The position numbers and the translations under genes were made by a program. A stretch of 64,000 nucleotides of DNA from Treponemataceae bacterium (lineage in GTDB: Bacteria > Spirochaetota > Spirochaetia > Treponematales > Treponemataceae): positions 1-64,000 of the forward strand of contig JAKSTU010000001.1 in the NCBI GenBank assembly GCA_024402435.1, in the 5' to 3' direction. This document shows, one piece after another, positions 50,776 to 60,864 of the stretch. The first letter of the stretch is position 1. Each line of letters opens with the position of its first letter. The notes below the pieces were generated by a model. The model was not told the DNA's origin and did not search any database. It saw only the letters and a program-made list of their open reading frames with translations.

Positions 50776-53367
50776 TCAGTCCAAAAGATAGTTTGTCAAA
50801 GGAAGTCCGTTTGCATCGATTTCGTAACCCAATTCACTGATTTCTGCAACAGCTCCCTCTTCCCCATCAATAAGAATTCCTTCTCCATCTTCATCAGATT
50901 CTTCAGAATGATCAAGGAAGGACAAGTCAAAAACCAAAGTTGTAGGAGATACGTCAAAATCCGAAAGACCGGACTGAAGACGCTCCGTATTGAGCAAATC
51001 AAGAGACCGGATCTCTGCAACTTTGCGCAACGCATGATACGTACAAAGTTCAGTTGGTTCCGTACCTTCAAGATAATATCTTGTGACGTAATCCTCACAA
51101 TCAGAAGTAAGCAAACCGCCGGAAACAGAACAGACTTTTGCCTGAACAACACCTTGAGGAGCACTGGGGAAATCTTTGTAAGGCAGGTTTTTGTGGGTCA
51201 TCTGAACAAAATCACCCCATGCAACACCTGCGAGAGTTGCACCGGTAAGAGATGTTCCCAATGTATTTCCTTTCTGGTCAAATCCGAACCACCAGGCAGA
51301 TGTGTAATACGGTGTAAATGCAACAGTCCAAGCATCTTCCCAGTTCTGAGTGGTACCGGTTTTTCCGGCGGCCGGCATTGAAAAACGCTTTCCGTTTTCA
51401 TCATAGAAGCGGAGTTTTGAACCCCATCCTGAACCGCGAGCCAATGTACCCATAGAAACAGTATTCTGAAGGAGACTGGTCATTACAAAAGCCGTCTGAG
51501 GTGAAATTACCTGGATATTCTCACCTTTTGCCTGCTGAGCTTCACGGATTTCACGTTCCGGATTAAGAATAATGTTTCCGTTCTTGTCTTCAACATTCCT
51601 GATTGCCATAGGCGTAACTTCTTTACCCTGATTGGCAAAAATTGCAAAAGCACGTGCCATTTGAATTGGCTGAACGACACAAACACCAAGTCCCAAAGAA
51701 TAAACAGGCTTCAGACTTCTTGATTCATACTCGCTTTCATCAATTCCGAGCAGTGCGGCCGCTCTGTTGATGGCAGCATCAAATCCGACCTCATTCAGAA
51801 TCTTTACGGAAGGAATGTTCATTGATGTGGCCAAAGCATACCACAGCTGAACATGGCCCATGAATTCACCTTTGAAGTTGTTGAGCAGATAGGGAGAACC
51901 GTCTTCTTTATAGAAGATTACAGGCGTATCATAAATCATTGTGGTGGCAGTAAGTTTGCGTGAATCAATTGCCGCCGAATAATAAAGCGGTTTGAAAGTA
52001 CTTCCCGGCTGCAACGTAGCTTGAGTTGCACGGATAAACTGGTTGTCATCATCGTATGTGCTTCCGCCGACCAAAGCAGTTATGTAGCCGGTACTGTTCT
52101 CCAGCTCAATCATCGTACCTTCAATCAGATCTTTTCTCGACGTATCCTTTGCGGTAGTAGAAGTTTTGTTTACAACACCAACTTTCAGGTTCTCAATACC
52201 GCAAACCATGGAGAAAATGTCCAGCATGGGATTGATTTCTTTTCTGAACTGGGACATTGCTTCTGTTTCACGGCGCAATTCTGAATTCCGGAGTTCAGGA
52301 ATATTGAACACAAGTGAGAACAGTTCAGTCATGGGAATATAAGTATTGATTGCGTCGGAACGGCGTTTTCCTGAAGAAGCCTGATAAGAATCATTTGCAA
52401 GAGCAATATATTTTGCCATTACTTCATCAGCGGCGGCCTGGTGCTGAAGATTCAATGTTGTGTTGACAGTCAGTCCGTCGGTATAAACACTGTTTGTTGC
52501 GTAGTTATAAAGAGAATCAAGTTCACGGCGGACATATTCACTGAACCACGGAGCCCTGTTTTCCGTCAGATTGAGTGCACCGGTATTCGTTCTTGTGTAG
52601 TCAAAGTTAAGCCAGTACTCATCAAAAGAAGCATCAGCCACTTCCTTTGTAATGTATCCGTTTGAAACCATTTCACCAAGAACATACTGCTGACGTTCAC
52701 GGGCACGGTTGGGATAGTTGAAAGGATTGTAATAAGTAGGGCTGGAAAGCTGGATAACAAGGATTGCTGACTCTGCAGGAGTGATTTTTTCGACTCCATG
52801 CCCGAAATAATATTTTGATGCAGTACTTACACCATAAGTTCCGCCACCAAGGTAAACCTGATTAAGATAAAGTTCCAGAATCTCGTCCTTGGAATACCGG
52901 CGTTCCATCTGAATGGCCCACCAAAGTTCAACAAGTTTTCGGGTAATTGAAATATCTTTTCGGTCACAGTACAAAGTTCCGGCAATCTGCTGAGTAAGTG
53001 TACTTCCGCCACCAAGTGACAAACCTGCAACTTTACCGACAACAGCGCGCAGAATGGATTTTACGCTGAACCCTTTATGCTTGTAAAAAACCTGGTCCTC
53101 ACGAGTCAGAAGAGCATCGAGAAAGTGCTGGGGAATCTGAGTAATGCTGATTATTTCACGTTTTTCATCAGAAGAATACTCTGTAATCAATTCACCGTTG
53201 ATATCAAGAATTTTTGTTGGCAGAGCGGCAGTAAATTCCGTAAAATTTTCACTGTTGATGACATTAATCGTCATCGCTGCGAGGGCACCTGCAACGGCGC
53301 CGAAAACCAGAGCGAAAAAAACGGCAAATATAAGAAAAAAATGGGTCCGCTTTTTGATTTTTTCCAT
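50776..53367 (-). CDS. Penicillin-binding protein 1A, bifunctional peptidoglycan synthase
   Basis: An 863-residue class A PBP. After the N-terminal membrane helix, the GT51 glycosyltransferase has REDQVFYKHKGF, LGGGSTLTQQIAGTLY and RRYSKDEILELYLNQVYLGG. The transpeptidase has the three active-site motifs: SxxK in LQPGSTFKPLYYSAAI, SxN in ATSMNIPSVKIL and KTG in AAGKTGTTQNWEDAW. An acidic tail (LDHSEESDEDGEGILIDGE) follows. It is first in an operon with the ParB-domain gene and nadE. Confidence 0.93.
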   Translation of the reverse strand: MEKIKKRTHFFLIFAVFFALVFGAVAGALAAMTINVINSENFTEFTAALPTKILDINGELITEYSSDEKREIISITQIPQHFLDALLTREDQVFYKHKGFSVKSILRAVVGKVAGLSLGGGSTLTQQIAGTLYCDRKDISITRKLVELWWAIQMERRYSKDEILELYLNQVYLGGGTYGVSTASKYYFGHGVEKITPAESAILVIQLSSPTYYNPFNYPNRARERQQYVLGEMVSNGYITKEVADASFDEYWLNFDYTRTNTGALNLTENRAPWFSEYVRRELDSLYNYATNSVYTDGLTVNTTLNLQHQAAADEVMAKYIALANDSYQASSGKRRSDAINTYIPMTELFSLVFNIPELRNSELRRETEAMSQFRKEINPMLDIFSMVCGIENLKVGVVNKTSTTAKDTSRKDLIEGTMIELENSTGYITALVGGSTYDDDNQFIRATQATLQPGSTFKPLYYSAAIDSRKLTATTMIYDTPVIFYKEDGSPYLLNNFKGEFMGHVQLWYALATSMNIPSVKILNEVGFDAAINRAAALLGIDESEYESRSLKPVYSLGLGVCVVQPIQMARAFAIFANQGKEVTPMAIRNVEDKNGNIILNPEREIREAQQAKGENIQVISPQTAFVMTSLLQNTVSMGTLARGSGWGSKLRFYDENGKRFSMPAAGKTGTTQNWEDAWTVAFTPYYTSAWWFGFDQKGNTLGTSLTGATLAGVAWGDFVQMTHKNLPYKDFPSAPQGVVQAKVCSVSGGLLTSDCEDYVTRYYLEGTEPTELCTYHALRKVAEIRSLDLLNTERLQSGLSDFDVSPTTLVFDLSFLDHSEESDEDGEGILIDGEEGAVAEISELGYEIDANGLPLTNYLLD

Positions 53368-53572
53368 AATATTAGAATAAGAAAAACAGCACTAAAAATC
53401 AAGGGCCAGACTTCAGATCAAACTAAAGCAGGATTTGACGAACGGCAAAAATGGCACCGTTCAATCAAACAAAACACTAAACTCAAAAAACCATTTTCCG
53501 AAAATATTACTGTAGTTTTGCAAAGCAGAACTGAATGACATCAAAGTAATTTTAGACGCGGAGGTTTTCAAA

Positions 53573-53785
53573 ATGGATTGTTACGCATTAAAAGGACATA
53601 ACGAGTCAAAAGACTACATGATGATTGTGAATGAAATAGATGACGGCTATGTTGTCCGAATTGTCCGTGATCTGGACGGATACGAAGAAGTCACAACTGA
53701 TTTTATGAGCAAGACATTGTTCGACAGTTGTGTCCGCACCGGTTATCTGACAAAAATGGAAGCAAGTCTGGCAGTTACAGCTTAA
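53573..53785 (+). CDS. Small conserved-looking protein, unknown function
   Basis: A 70-residue soluble protein (MDCYALKGHNESKDYMMIVN; DGYVVRIVRDLDGYEEVTTD) with an alternating strand pattern. GCGGAGG lies seven bases before the ATG, strongly supporting translation. It overlaps the convergent miaA end by 11 bases. No family recognised. The 205-base gap upstream toward PBP1A holds no gene I can support. Confidence 0.72.
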   Translation: MDCYALKGHNESKDYMMIVNEIDDGYVVRIVRDLDGYEEVTTDFMSKTLFDSCVRTGYLTKMEASLAVTA

Positions 53786-54737
53786 TCTGTCCTGACTCAA
53801 TGCCTGTCTGAATCAGCTGCTTTGCATTTTCGAAGCGGTTTTCAACAGGCAGCCAATGAATCACCGTCCCCTGTTTTTCCATACGGCGGAACCATGTCTC
53901 CTGTCTTTTTGCAAACTGCCCTATCGCAATGTACAAAGACTGGCGCAATTCTTCCTGTCCTGCGATTTTTCCCTGAAGATATTCGGCAATAAAGCGGTAT
54001 TCCAGGCCCAGTCTTTCAAGACGTTCCCAGGAAACACCTTTGTCATGCAAAGCCGAAACTTCACCGATCATGTCTTCCTGAAAACGTGCAGAAAGCCGGG
54101 TTCCTATGCGTTCCCGCAATGTTTTTCTGTCAAAGGTTGTTCCGATTATAAAAGGATTTATTTCCGGGACAGCAGAATCGTCACTCATTTCTACAGGGTT
54201 TTCACGGCTATAAACTTCAATCTCAATTGCCCGCAGAACCCGGTGCCGCTCCACTGTGTCAGTAGTGTTATGGAGTTTTCCGCCTTTAAGATCTGCAAGG
54301 TACTCTGCAAGTTCAGAATCAGTTTTTCCTGCCAAAGAATTGCGGAGTTCCACGTTGCACGGCACAGTGGTAAGCCTGTAGCCGCGGACTATTGAATCAA
54401 GATACATTCCGGTACCGCCGCAGAAAACAACAGCTTTGTTCCGTGATTTTATTTCGGGAAAAACTTTGTAAACCGATTGCTGATAATCAAAAACTGAATA
54501 TTCCGTGTCCAGGTCAGTTACATCAATCAGGTGATATGGAATCAGTCTCTCAGGATCGTGCAGTTCATATTCACACAAATCCTTTCCGCTGCCGATATCC
54601 AGTCCGCGATAAACCTGCCTTGAATCAGCGGAAATTATTTCACCGCCGAAAAAATCCGCAAGCTTTACAGCCAAAGCAGTTTTTCCTACTGCAGTGGGAC
54701 CAAGCACCATAAGACAGTTACAAACTTTTTCTTCCAT
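53775..54737 (-). CDS. miaA: tRNA dimethylallyltransferase
   Basis: A 320-residue MiaA adding the isopentenyl group to A37 of tRNAs reading UNN codons. LMVLGPTAVGKTALAVKLAD is the P-loop, followed by GGEIISADSRQVYRGLDIGS and CGGTGMYLDSIVRGY. ATG 54737 begins the conserved domain; an in-frame ATG at 54785 adds 16 unconserved residues and neither has a clear ribosome-binding site. It ends a dapB-rlmI-miaA unit. Confidence 0.93.
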   Translation of the reverse strand: MEEKVCNCLMVLGPTAVGKTALAVKLADFFGGEIISADSRQVYRGLDIGSGKDLCEYELHDPERLIPYHLIDVTDLDTEYSVFDYQQSVYKVFPEIKSRNKAVVFCGGTGMYLDSIVRGYRLTTVPCNVELRNSLAGKTDSELAEYLADLKGGKLHNTTDTVERHRVLRAIEIEVYSRENPVEMSDDSAVPEINPFIIGTTFDRKTLRERIGTRLSARFQEDMIGEVSALHDKGVSWERLERLGLEYRFIAEYLQGKIAGQEELRQSLYIAIGQFAKRQETWFRRMEKQGTVIHWLPVENRFENAKQLIQTGIESGQIKL

Positions 54738-54803
54738 ATTATTTGCATTATTTGCCAATTTTTGCCATCCACAATCTGTTGCCATTGATGACAGACGAAA
54801 AAC

Positions 54804-56060
54804 TTACAGAACTCTCAGAACAGCGCACTTAAGGTACTCTGATTTGGGATAACCGACCAGAAGAGGATGATCCGGTCCTGCACCGCGCTTTTCGAGAATC
54901 TGAACTGTACGATGAGCATCGAGGGCTGCATGCATGATCATGTCATAGAATGTGTTGTAATCAAAGAAATGAGAACATGAGCAGGTTATGAGGATTCCGC
55001 CTTTTTCAAGAAGCTTCATGGCACGAAGATTGATTTCTTTGTATCCGCCATAGGCTTTCTTTACCATTTTGGCACTTTTTGTAAAAGCTGGAGGATCAAG
55101 AATAATCATGTCAAAAGTGCGCTGCTGATTTTCGTATTCTTTAAGAAGATCAAAAACGTCAGCGCAAACAGCGGTAACAGTTTTTTCCTGTTTGTTGAGC
55201 GCGATATTTGCCTTGACAGTGGCAACAGCTTCTTCTGAAATGTCGCAAGCCGTAACTTCTTTTGCACCGTTGAGAGCGCAATTCAATGCAAAGGCACCGG
55301 TATGTGTAAAAGTATCAAGAACCCGTTTTCCGCGGGCAAAAGCAGCTGCAGTCACACGGTTGAATTTCTGATCCAGGAAATATCCTGTTTTCTGTCCCTG
55401 TGCAATATCAACTTGAAGAAGCACTCCATTTTCTCTGATTGTGATTACAGGATTCCGTTCCGGACCAATCCAACCTACACTTTCAGAAAGTCCTTCTTTT
55501 TCACGGATTGAAGCTTCGCTGCGTTCATAAATGCCGAAGGGATGGCACAAAGTCTGAAGGGCAGAAAGGATTTCTTCACGGTAGACTTCAGTACAAAGCG
55601 CAAGAAACTGAATTACAAGAAAAACACGTCCGTCAATGTCGCAATAGCGTTCAACCGTAAGACCGGGCAAAAAATCAGCTTCGTCAAAAACAAGCCTGTA
55701 GGAATCATGTTTTGAATAGTAAGCAAAACGCAGCTGCAAAGCCTGTTCAATGCGGTTGTAAAAAAATGCATTGTCAAAAGCTTCTCCTCTGGTACGGCTC
55801 AGAATGCGCACAGTAATCTTTGACTTTTTGTTGATGATTCCGGTTCCCAAAAAGAGACCGGATTTGCTCATTACTTCTACAGGAGATCCGTCTTCAACAG
55901 AAGAAGACTCAAGTGATTCATCAGCAACATGATGTTGTCCGCCTTTAAGCGTGGTTTCGTAGCGGACATGATCAATCTCGTTGTCAAAAACCCATGGAAA
56001 TCCCTGACGGATTTCTGTTTCCTCTTTTGCTTTGAGAAAAACTTTTGAAATGTATTCCAT
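54804..56060 (-). CDS. RlmI-like 23S rRNA (cytosine-C5)-methyltransferase
   Basis: A 418-residue PUA plus Rossmann methyltransferase of the RlmI/YccW group. The N-terminal PUA domain (GFPWVFDNEIDHVRY) carries a ~20-residue insertion before GSPVEVMSKSGLFLGTGI; the middle has LPGLTVERYCD, and the C-terminal domain the SAM site VLDTFTHTGAFALNCALNGA and MIILDPPAFTKS, with the catalytic Cys in ITCSCSHFF. E. coli RlmI makes m5C1962. It starts four bases after the dapB stop. Confidence 0.85.
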   Translation of the reverse strand: MEYISKVFLKAKEETEIRQGFPWVFDNEIDHVRYETTLKGGQHHVADESLESSSVEDGSPVEVMSKSGLFLGTGIINKKSKITVRILSRTRGEAFDNAFFYNRIEQALQLRFAYYSKHDSYRLVFDEADFLPGLTVERYCDIDGRVFLVIQFLALCTEVYREEILSALQTLCHPFGIYERSEASIREKEGLSESVGWIGPERNPVITIRENGVLLQVDIAQGQKTGYFLDQKFNRVTAAAFARGKRVLDTFTHTGAFALNCALNGAKEVTACDISEEAVATVKANIALNKQEKTVTAVCADVFDLLKEYENQQRTFDMIILDPPAFTKSAKMVKKAYGGYKEINLRAMKLLEKGGILITCSCSHFFDYNTFYDMIMHAALDAHRTVQILEKRGAGPDHPLLVGYPKSEYLKCAVLRVL

Positions 56061-56064
56061 ATTA

Positions 56065-56841
56065 TCAACCGAAAATATCGTTCATTGTATAAACATTGCC
56101 TTTGGCAAGTTTTCCGTCTTTGAGACCGTTGAAAAGCCATTCACAGGCAACAACTGCACCCAAAGCAAAACCTTCGCGGCTGCGGGCGGTATGTGTAAGT
56201 TCGATGGTATCTGCAGGACTGTCAAAGAATACGGTGTGTGTTCCTGGTACGCTGCCGACACGTGTGCTTGAAACATGAAGCTGATTTTTCTGAGGGCGGC
56301 TGTAAAAAGCATCAGTTACAATTTCTGTTTTGGAGGGGAAATTTGCCATAACCTGGCGAGCAATCTCAAGAGCTGTTCCTGAAGGACTGTCGGCTTTCTG
56401 GTTGTGGTGGGCTTCCCAAGTGGCAACATCGTATTCATCATAAGCACTGATCAGTTTTGCAGCTTCGGCAACAACACGGTAAAAAAGGTTTACACCTACA
56501 GAATAGTTTGCTGCATAAAACAGGTTTGATCCGGCAGCGGCCACATCTTTACTTACCTGTTCCAGATTTCCGAGCCATCCGGTTGTACCGACTACCAGCG
56601 GAATGTTTGTAGGAATAAAAGCCTTTATATTGTTCATTACACTGTCAGGATGAGTAAACTCAATGATGCCTTCTGCTCCGGACTCAATGATTTTGGACGC
56701 CAGTTCAGCAGGATCTCCGGATTTGACGGTGGCATCAGGAGCGAAAGGATCGCATGTAACAACAACCTGATTTCCGCGTTTTACTGCAGCCGTTTCAATC
56801 ATATGGCCCATTTTTCCGTATCCGACCAATGCAATTTTCAT
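56065..56841 (-). CDS. dapB: 4-hydroxy-tetrahydrodipicolinate reductase
   Basis: A 258-residue DapB of lysine/diaminopimelate synthesis. IALVGYGKMGHMIETAA binds NAD(P)H; GIIEFTHPDSVMNNIKAFI, VVGTTGWLG and the substrate motif EAHHNQKADSPSGTALEIA follow. Together with the upstream aspartate kinase it feeds the peptidoglycan precursor pathway. GAGG lies five bases before the ATG. A CATG-CCATC inverted repeat sits in the 108-base gap to the kinase gene. Confidence 0.94.
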   Translation of the reverse strand: MKIALVGYGKMGHMIETAAVKRGNQVVVTCDPFAPDATVKSGDPAELASKIIESGAEGIIEFTHPDSVMNNIKAFIPTNIPLVVGTTGWLGNLEQVSKDVAAAGSNLFYAANYSVGVNLFYRVVAEAAKLISAYDEYDVATWEAHHNQKADSPSGTALEIARQVMANFPSKTEIVTDAFYSRPQKNQLHVSSTRVGSVPGTHTVFFDSPADTIELTHTARSREGFALGAVVACEWLFNGLKDGKLAKGNVYTMNDIFG

Positions 56842-56949
56842 AAAAACCTCTGTGATTAAAAAATGTGTCTGACAAAGGCTTTATAAACTTACGCCCTGTC
56901 GCAGACTTCATGACCATCAGTCAAACCGATGGCCATGAACAAACGGGAA

Positions 56950-58299
56950 TTATTTGAGTTCGTCGCCTTCTTTCATTCCGAAGAAAGCATTGTGAAGAAT
57001 CCGAACAACATCATCAGCCTGAGAACCTTCACAAATCATGCTGAAGTTGACTTTTGACGCACCCTGACTGATCATCTGAACATTGATGTTCTGTTTTGCA
57101 AGAGCGGCAAAGGCTACTTCCAGAATGCGGGAAGAACGTTCTACATCACAAATGATTGTAACGATAGCTTTTCCTGTCTTGGTCTGTGTATCAGCAACAC
57201 GGGAAACATCCTCGATAAGTCCTGTAAGATCTTTTTTTGTCTTTACAGTGAGCGAAACAGAAACTTCGCTGGTTGCAACTACGTCAACACTGATATCCCA
57301 TTTCAGGAACTGGTTGAAAATGTGAGCCAGGAAACCGGCAGCTCCCAACATACGGGTGGACACAATGTCAATAACCGTAACGTCTTTGACAACTGTAATC
57401 GCACGGACGGGAATAGGCTGTTCCAGATGTTCTTTGATTATGATTGAACCGGGATGATCAATATTGTATGAGTTCTTTACACGGACCGGAGTTCCTGTCT
57501 TGCGGCATGGAACCATTGAACGTGGATGCAGAACCTGAGCACCGAAATATGCAAGTTCAGAAGCTTCTTCGTATGTTACTTCAGGAACTGTGCGGGCTTC
57601 TTTTACGATACGGGGATCAGTTGTAAGAATTCCGTCAACGTCTTTCCAAGTCTGGACTTCTTCTGCACCGAGAGCAGCACCGAGAATTGTTGCTGTAAGG
57701 TCACTGCCGCCGCGGCCCAAAGTTGTGATGTATCCGTTTTTGTCTTTGGCAATGAAGCCGGTTACTATGGGAAGTTCTTTGAGTGTTCCGTCTTTGTAGC
57801 CGCCCAAAGCTTCAGGGATTGTCTGCCATACGGAATCAAGAAGGTCAGCAGACATGAAATTTGAGTCGGACTGAATACCGGCGTCCCATGCGTCATAGAA
57901 TTTTGCAGGAACACCCTCTTTCTGCAGATAAGCTGTTGCAATGCGCACGGAAAGCCGTTCACCAAAAGAAACGAGATAATCCCTTGTACGTTTGGTAAGC
58001 TCGTGAAGCATGGAAATGCCTGTGCACAAAGTCTTGAGTTCTTCAAGAAGATTTTCCACTTCTGTTGAATAAACACCAAGTTCTTTCATTGTGTCAAAAT
58101 GCAGTTTTTCTACATTCTCAATGTCCACAACACCGGTAAGCGCTTTTTCAGCTGCTTCAAGCAGGTAATCTGTTGTGTCACCCATGGCAGAAAGCACCAC
58201 AACAGGTTTTTTAGTTTCATAGGCCTTAATAATAGAAGCCACATGGCGAATTCTCTCTGCATTTGCTACAGAAGAGCCACCGAATTTCATTACAATCAT
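56950..58299 (-). CDS. Aspartate kinase
   Basis: A 449-residue monofunctional aspartokinase, first step of the aspartate family pathway. [20 protein letters not shown] is the nucleotide-binding start, [16 protein letters not shown] and [20 protein letters not shown] the catalytic core, and the C-terminal ~150 residues hold two ACT domains ([38 protein letters not shown]) for amino-acid feedback. GGGAGAAAG precedes the ATG. It could be the Lys- or Thr-regulated form; sequence alone does not say. Confidence 0.94.
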   Translation of the reverse strand: MIVMKFGGSSVANAERIRHVASIIKAYETKKPVVVLSAMGDTTDYLLEAAEKALTGVVDIENVEKLHFDTMKELGVYSTEVENLLEELKTLCTGISMLHELTKRTRDYLVSFGERLSVRIATAYLQKEGVPAKFYDAWDAGIQSDSNFMSADLLDSVWQTIPEALGGYKDGTLKELPIVTGFIAKDKNGYITTLGRGGSDLTATILGAALGAEEVQTWKDVDGILTTDPRIVKEARTVPEVTYEEASELAYFGAQVLHPRSMVPCRKTGTPVRVKNSYNIDHPGSIIIKEHLEQPIPVRAITVVKDVTVIDIVSTRMLGAAGFLAHIFNQFLKWDISVDVVATSEVSVSLTVKTKKDLTGLIEDVSRVADTQTKTGKAIVTIICDVERSSRILEVAFAALAKQNINVQMISQGASKVNFSMICEGSQADDVVRILHNAFFGMKEGDELK

Positions 58300-58390
58300 G
58301 ATTCTTTCTCCCTAATATGAAGTTTGAAAACTGATTTTGTACACGTAACAAAAGCAGGCAACGCCTGAAAAAGTACTGCACTTTAGGGGG

Positions 58391-58419
58391 ATTATAGTAA
58401 AAATGATTATAGGGTGCAA
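58391..58419 (-). promoter_or_regulatory. Sigma-70-type promoter of the aspartate kinase gene
   Basis: TTGCAC (58414-58419), a 17-base spacer and TATAAT (58391-58396) on the minus strand. The ~85-base leader contains CAGGC-GTT-GCCTG and AAAGT/ACTTT hairpins; no lysine riboswitch is recognisable. Confidence 0.65.
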
Positions 58420-58462
58420 GGCTCAAAAAGCCTTAAGAGAAAAAAACTTTGATTATTTGGAT

Positions 58463-59584
58463 TTATTTTCCGAGAACACGTTTGCTGGATTCTTTTATGC
58501 GGGAATCTGTGCTGTACAAAGCCAAGGCATTGTACAAATCCGAAGAAAGTGCCTGATTTCCGTAAAAGGACGCATATTTTGCAAACAGCTCGAAACCTTT
58601 CCAACCGTCATTGTTCTTGAGCCAGTCAACAATATCACTGTGTTTTACAGCAGCAGCAAAGAATGCATCCAATGTTGTAAAACTGAATTTCTGGCTGCGC
58701 TGTGTCAGGACTGAATAAATCCGTGTAAAAACTCCCAGAGAGGAAAGACATGCCATCCGGAATGCCTGCTCGGGATAGCCGCTCTGATCATAAAAGGATG
58801 CAAGCTGAACCGATGCATTTATTGAACGGTAATATCCGCTGCGGTAAAGCAGGAAAAACTTCTGGGCGTCCACACCTTCACCCTTTTTTGCATAATTCAT
58901 GGCAATGTCAACATAGGGAGTGTCACCGTCAGTTCCCACAAAATCAGGATTTCCCTGCATTACTGTCAGAAGGGCTTCTTCCATCTGGTTCTGATCCCCG
59001 ACAAGATTGGAAAGATAAGCAATGTCATAAAGGATGTCAGTCTTTACATCAGGAATATCAAGTGCAGCAGAATGGTTGTAAGCCTCAAGATAATAATTCA
59101 GAGCAGTCTTGTATTCACCTTCCTGAACGAAAAGTTTTCCAAGAAGATACTCCGCTTCAGGATAAAGTCTCTGTCCTGCCAGGTGTTCATAAAGGGAAGA
59201 AATTGAAGAAGAATCAAAAAAATCACTGTAAAAGAGCAGCTGTTCGTCTATTACAGCAACGGCGGATGTTTCCATCCGGTCAACAAGAAGATTGCGCACT
59301 GCAGTCACGTTGTCTCCCGCATTCTGCACGGCAAGAGGAATGATTGCGCTCTGCAGCGTATCAAGTTTTTTCTGGACTTCAGAAGTCCTCAATTCTTTTG
59401 CAGTCTGTGCCAGTTTGAAGGATTGGGAAATGTTGCCCAGCTCGTACTGCCGCTGTGCCTGATCCAGAAGTCGCCAGGAATCAAGATTCGTAGCTTGGGA
59501 AAAACATGGATAAGCCACGAACAGCAAAGTGGCAAGTACAAAAAAAATCAGTCTGACTCTGTCTGCAAAAAAAATCCGGGTCAC
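58463..59584 (-). CDS. Exported TPR-like protein
   Basis: A 373-residue protein with a signal peptide (LIFFVLATLLFVAYPCFSQA) and helical repeats of TPR/Sel1 type (LLDQAQRQYELGNISQSFKL, YPEAEYLLGKLFVQEGEYKT, AALDIPDVKTDILYDIAYLS). It probably stays in the periplasm as a scaffold. The start overlaps the ispG stop by four bases (ATGA), an odd pairing of an isoprenoid enzyme with an envelope protein. Confidence 0.75.
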   Translation of the reverse strand: MTRIFFADRVRLIFFVLATLLFVAYPCFSQATNLDSWRLLDQAQRQYELGNISQSFKLAQTAKELRTSEVQKKLDTLQSAIIPLAVQNAGDNVTAVRNLLVDRMETSAVAVIDEQLLFYSDFFDSSSISSLYEHLAGQRLYPEAEYLLGKLFVQEGEYKTALNYYLEAYNHSAALDIPDVKTDILYDIAYLSNLVGDQNQMEEALLTVMQGNPDFVGTDGDTPYVDIAMNYAKKGEGVDAQKFFLLYRSGYYRSINASVQLASFYDQSGYPEQAFRMACLSSLGVFTRIYSVLTQRSQKFSFTTLDAFFAAAVKHSDIVDWLKNNDGWKGFELFAKYASFYGNQALSSDLYNALALYSTDSRIKESSKRVLGK

Positions 59585-60741
59585 AGTTTGAACAATTCCT
59601 CTCTGAATGCTTTATCGGCAGATTCTCTGAGGGAATTAAGAATCTCCTGCTGATTTGATCCTTTTTGCTCAGCACGTATTGTCCGCACAACTTCTCCGTG
59701 ACGGAAAATCATTACACTGTCTCCGGTTCCGGTTATGCCGATATCCGCATGTTTTCCTTCGCCGGGACCGTTTACGACGCATCCCATGACGGCAACTGTA
59801 ATATCTTTGTCCAAAGCATAAAGTTCATTCTGCCAGCGCGCCACGAATCCGTGTACATCAAATCCGTTTCTGCCGCACCGCGGACAGCTTACGATTTTTA
59901 CACCACCGCTTCTTTTTCCTGTTTCACGGAGTATTTCCCGGGCAGCGATGATTTCGTTTTCGGGAGTATCTGAAAGGCTTACACGGATTGTGGCACCGAT
60001 TCCTTCATAAAGAAGATGGCTGAATGCCAAAGTGCTTTTTACAATTCCGCCTATAATGGGGCCTGCTTCTGTAACGCCGATATGAAGAGGCGCACGGTAT
60101 TTTGAAGCAAAAGCTTCATTGGCGGCAATTGTTTCCTGAACACTGGAAGCTTTCATTGAAACAACATAATCGGAAAAATTCAGCTCTTCAAAAACGCTGG
60201 TTTCGCGGAATGCAGTTTCTGCAAGCGCTTCTGCACGGGTTACGCTGCCCGCCTGAACTTTTTCCGCCAAATCACGGGGAAGGCTTCCTGCATTGATTCC
60301 GATACGGATTGCAACACCTTTTTCTTTGCAGCGGTCCACAACGGCTTTGGTTTTTTCAATGCTGCCGATGTTTCCAGGATTGATGCGGATTTTTGAAACA
60401 TTGCCTTCAAGGCATGACAATGCAAGTTTGTAATCGAAGTGAATGTCTGCAACCAGAGGAAGCACTGAATCTTCTGCAATGCGGCAAAGGGCTTTCGCAC
60501 TGGCCTGGTCAGGAACGGCAAAACGGAGAATGTCACAGCCGCACATGGCCATGCGTTCTATGCGGTCAAGAACTGAATGCAATGCTTGGGAAGAACCGGG
60601 TTCCGACAGTGGAACAATTGATTCTTTCCACATTGTCTGCACAGAAACAGGTGCATCCCCGCCGATGCTGATTTTTTTTGCTTTTTTTGTGCCGCCGATT
60701 GTTACCATATTTGACACCGGGTATTTTTTTGAATCCATCAT
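59581..60741 (-). CDS. ispG: 4-hydroxy-3-methylbut-2-en-1-yl diphosphate synthase
   Basis: A 386-residue 4Fe-4S enzyme of the MEP pathway. TIGGTKKAKKISIGGDAPVS and MCGCDILRFAVPDQASAKAL start the TIM-barrel; FDYKLALSCLEGNVSKIRIN and the C-terminal IVSCPRCGRNGFDVHG and MGCVVNGPGEGKHADIGITG hold the cluster Cys and Glu. The large insert domain of plant enzymes is absent. Two adjacent ATG codons (60741, 60738) follow AGGAG; the second has better spacing. The ribosome-binding site lies in the first copy of the 68-bp repeat. Confidence 0.94.
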   Translation of the reverse strand: MMDSKKYPVSNMVTIGGTKKAKKISIGGDAPVSVQTMWKESIVPLSEPGSSQALHSVLDRIERMAMCGCDILRFAVPDQASAKALCRIAEDSVLPLVADIHFDYKLALSCLEGNVSKIRINPGNIGSIEKTKAVVDRCKEKGVAIRIGINAGSLPRDLAEKVQAGSVTRAEALAETAFRETSVFEELNFSDYVVSMKASSVQETIAANEAFASKYRAPLHIGVTEAGPIIGGIVKSTLAFSHLLYEGIGATIRVSLSDTPENEIIAAREILRETGKRSGGVKIVSCPRCGRNGFDVHGFVARWQNELYALDKDITVAVMGCVVNGPGEGKHADIGITGTGDSVMIFRHGEVVRTIRAEQKGSNQQEILNSLRESADKAFREELFKL

Positions 60742-60745
60742 ATTT

Positions 60746-60813
60746 CTCCTATAAAAACACCGCGTTAGCGGCGAGCCATGGATGGCGAGAATAATCAGTT
60801 TGAGAGCGCAACG
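60746..60813. repeat. 68-bp repeat, copy 1
   Basis: Identical except for one base to copy 2 (60865-60932); contains ACACCGCGTTAGCGGCGAGC and GAGAATAATCAGTTTGAGAG. On the minus strand its end supplies the AGGAG of ispG. The downstream CAAACT can pair with its AGTTTG. Confidence 0.92.
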
Positions 60814-60827
60814 CGCGAACAAACTGA

Positions 60828-60863
60828 CGTGATAAAAATTACACGGACGTAATTTTTTTCACG
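60828..60863. terminator. 15-bp hairpin between the two 68-bp repeats
   Basis: CGTGATAAAAATTAC (60828-60842) pairs with GTAATTTTTTTCACG (60849-60863) with one mismatch around a six-base loop. It may terminate rnhB transcription on the minus strand or be part of the repeat element. Confidence 0.6.
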
Positions 60864-60864
60864 C

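Noticed and set aside
53368-53572. Additional small gene between PBP1A and the 70-residue protein
   Set aside because: The plus-strand frame here lacks a ribosome-binding site and is the tail of an antisense frame over PBP1A.
58300-58400. Lysine riboswitch upstream of aspartate kinase
   Set aside because: The ~85-base leader is too short for the five-helix lysine aptamer and contains only two small hairpins.
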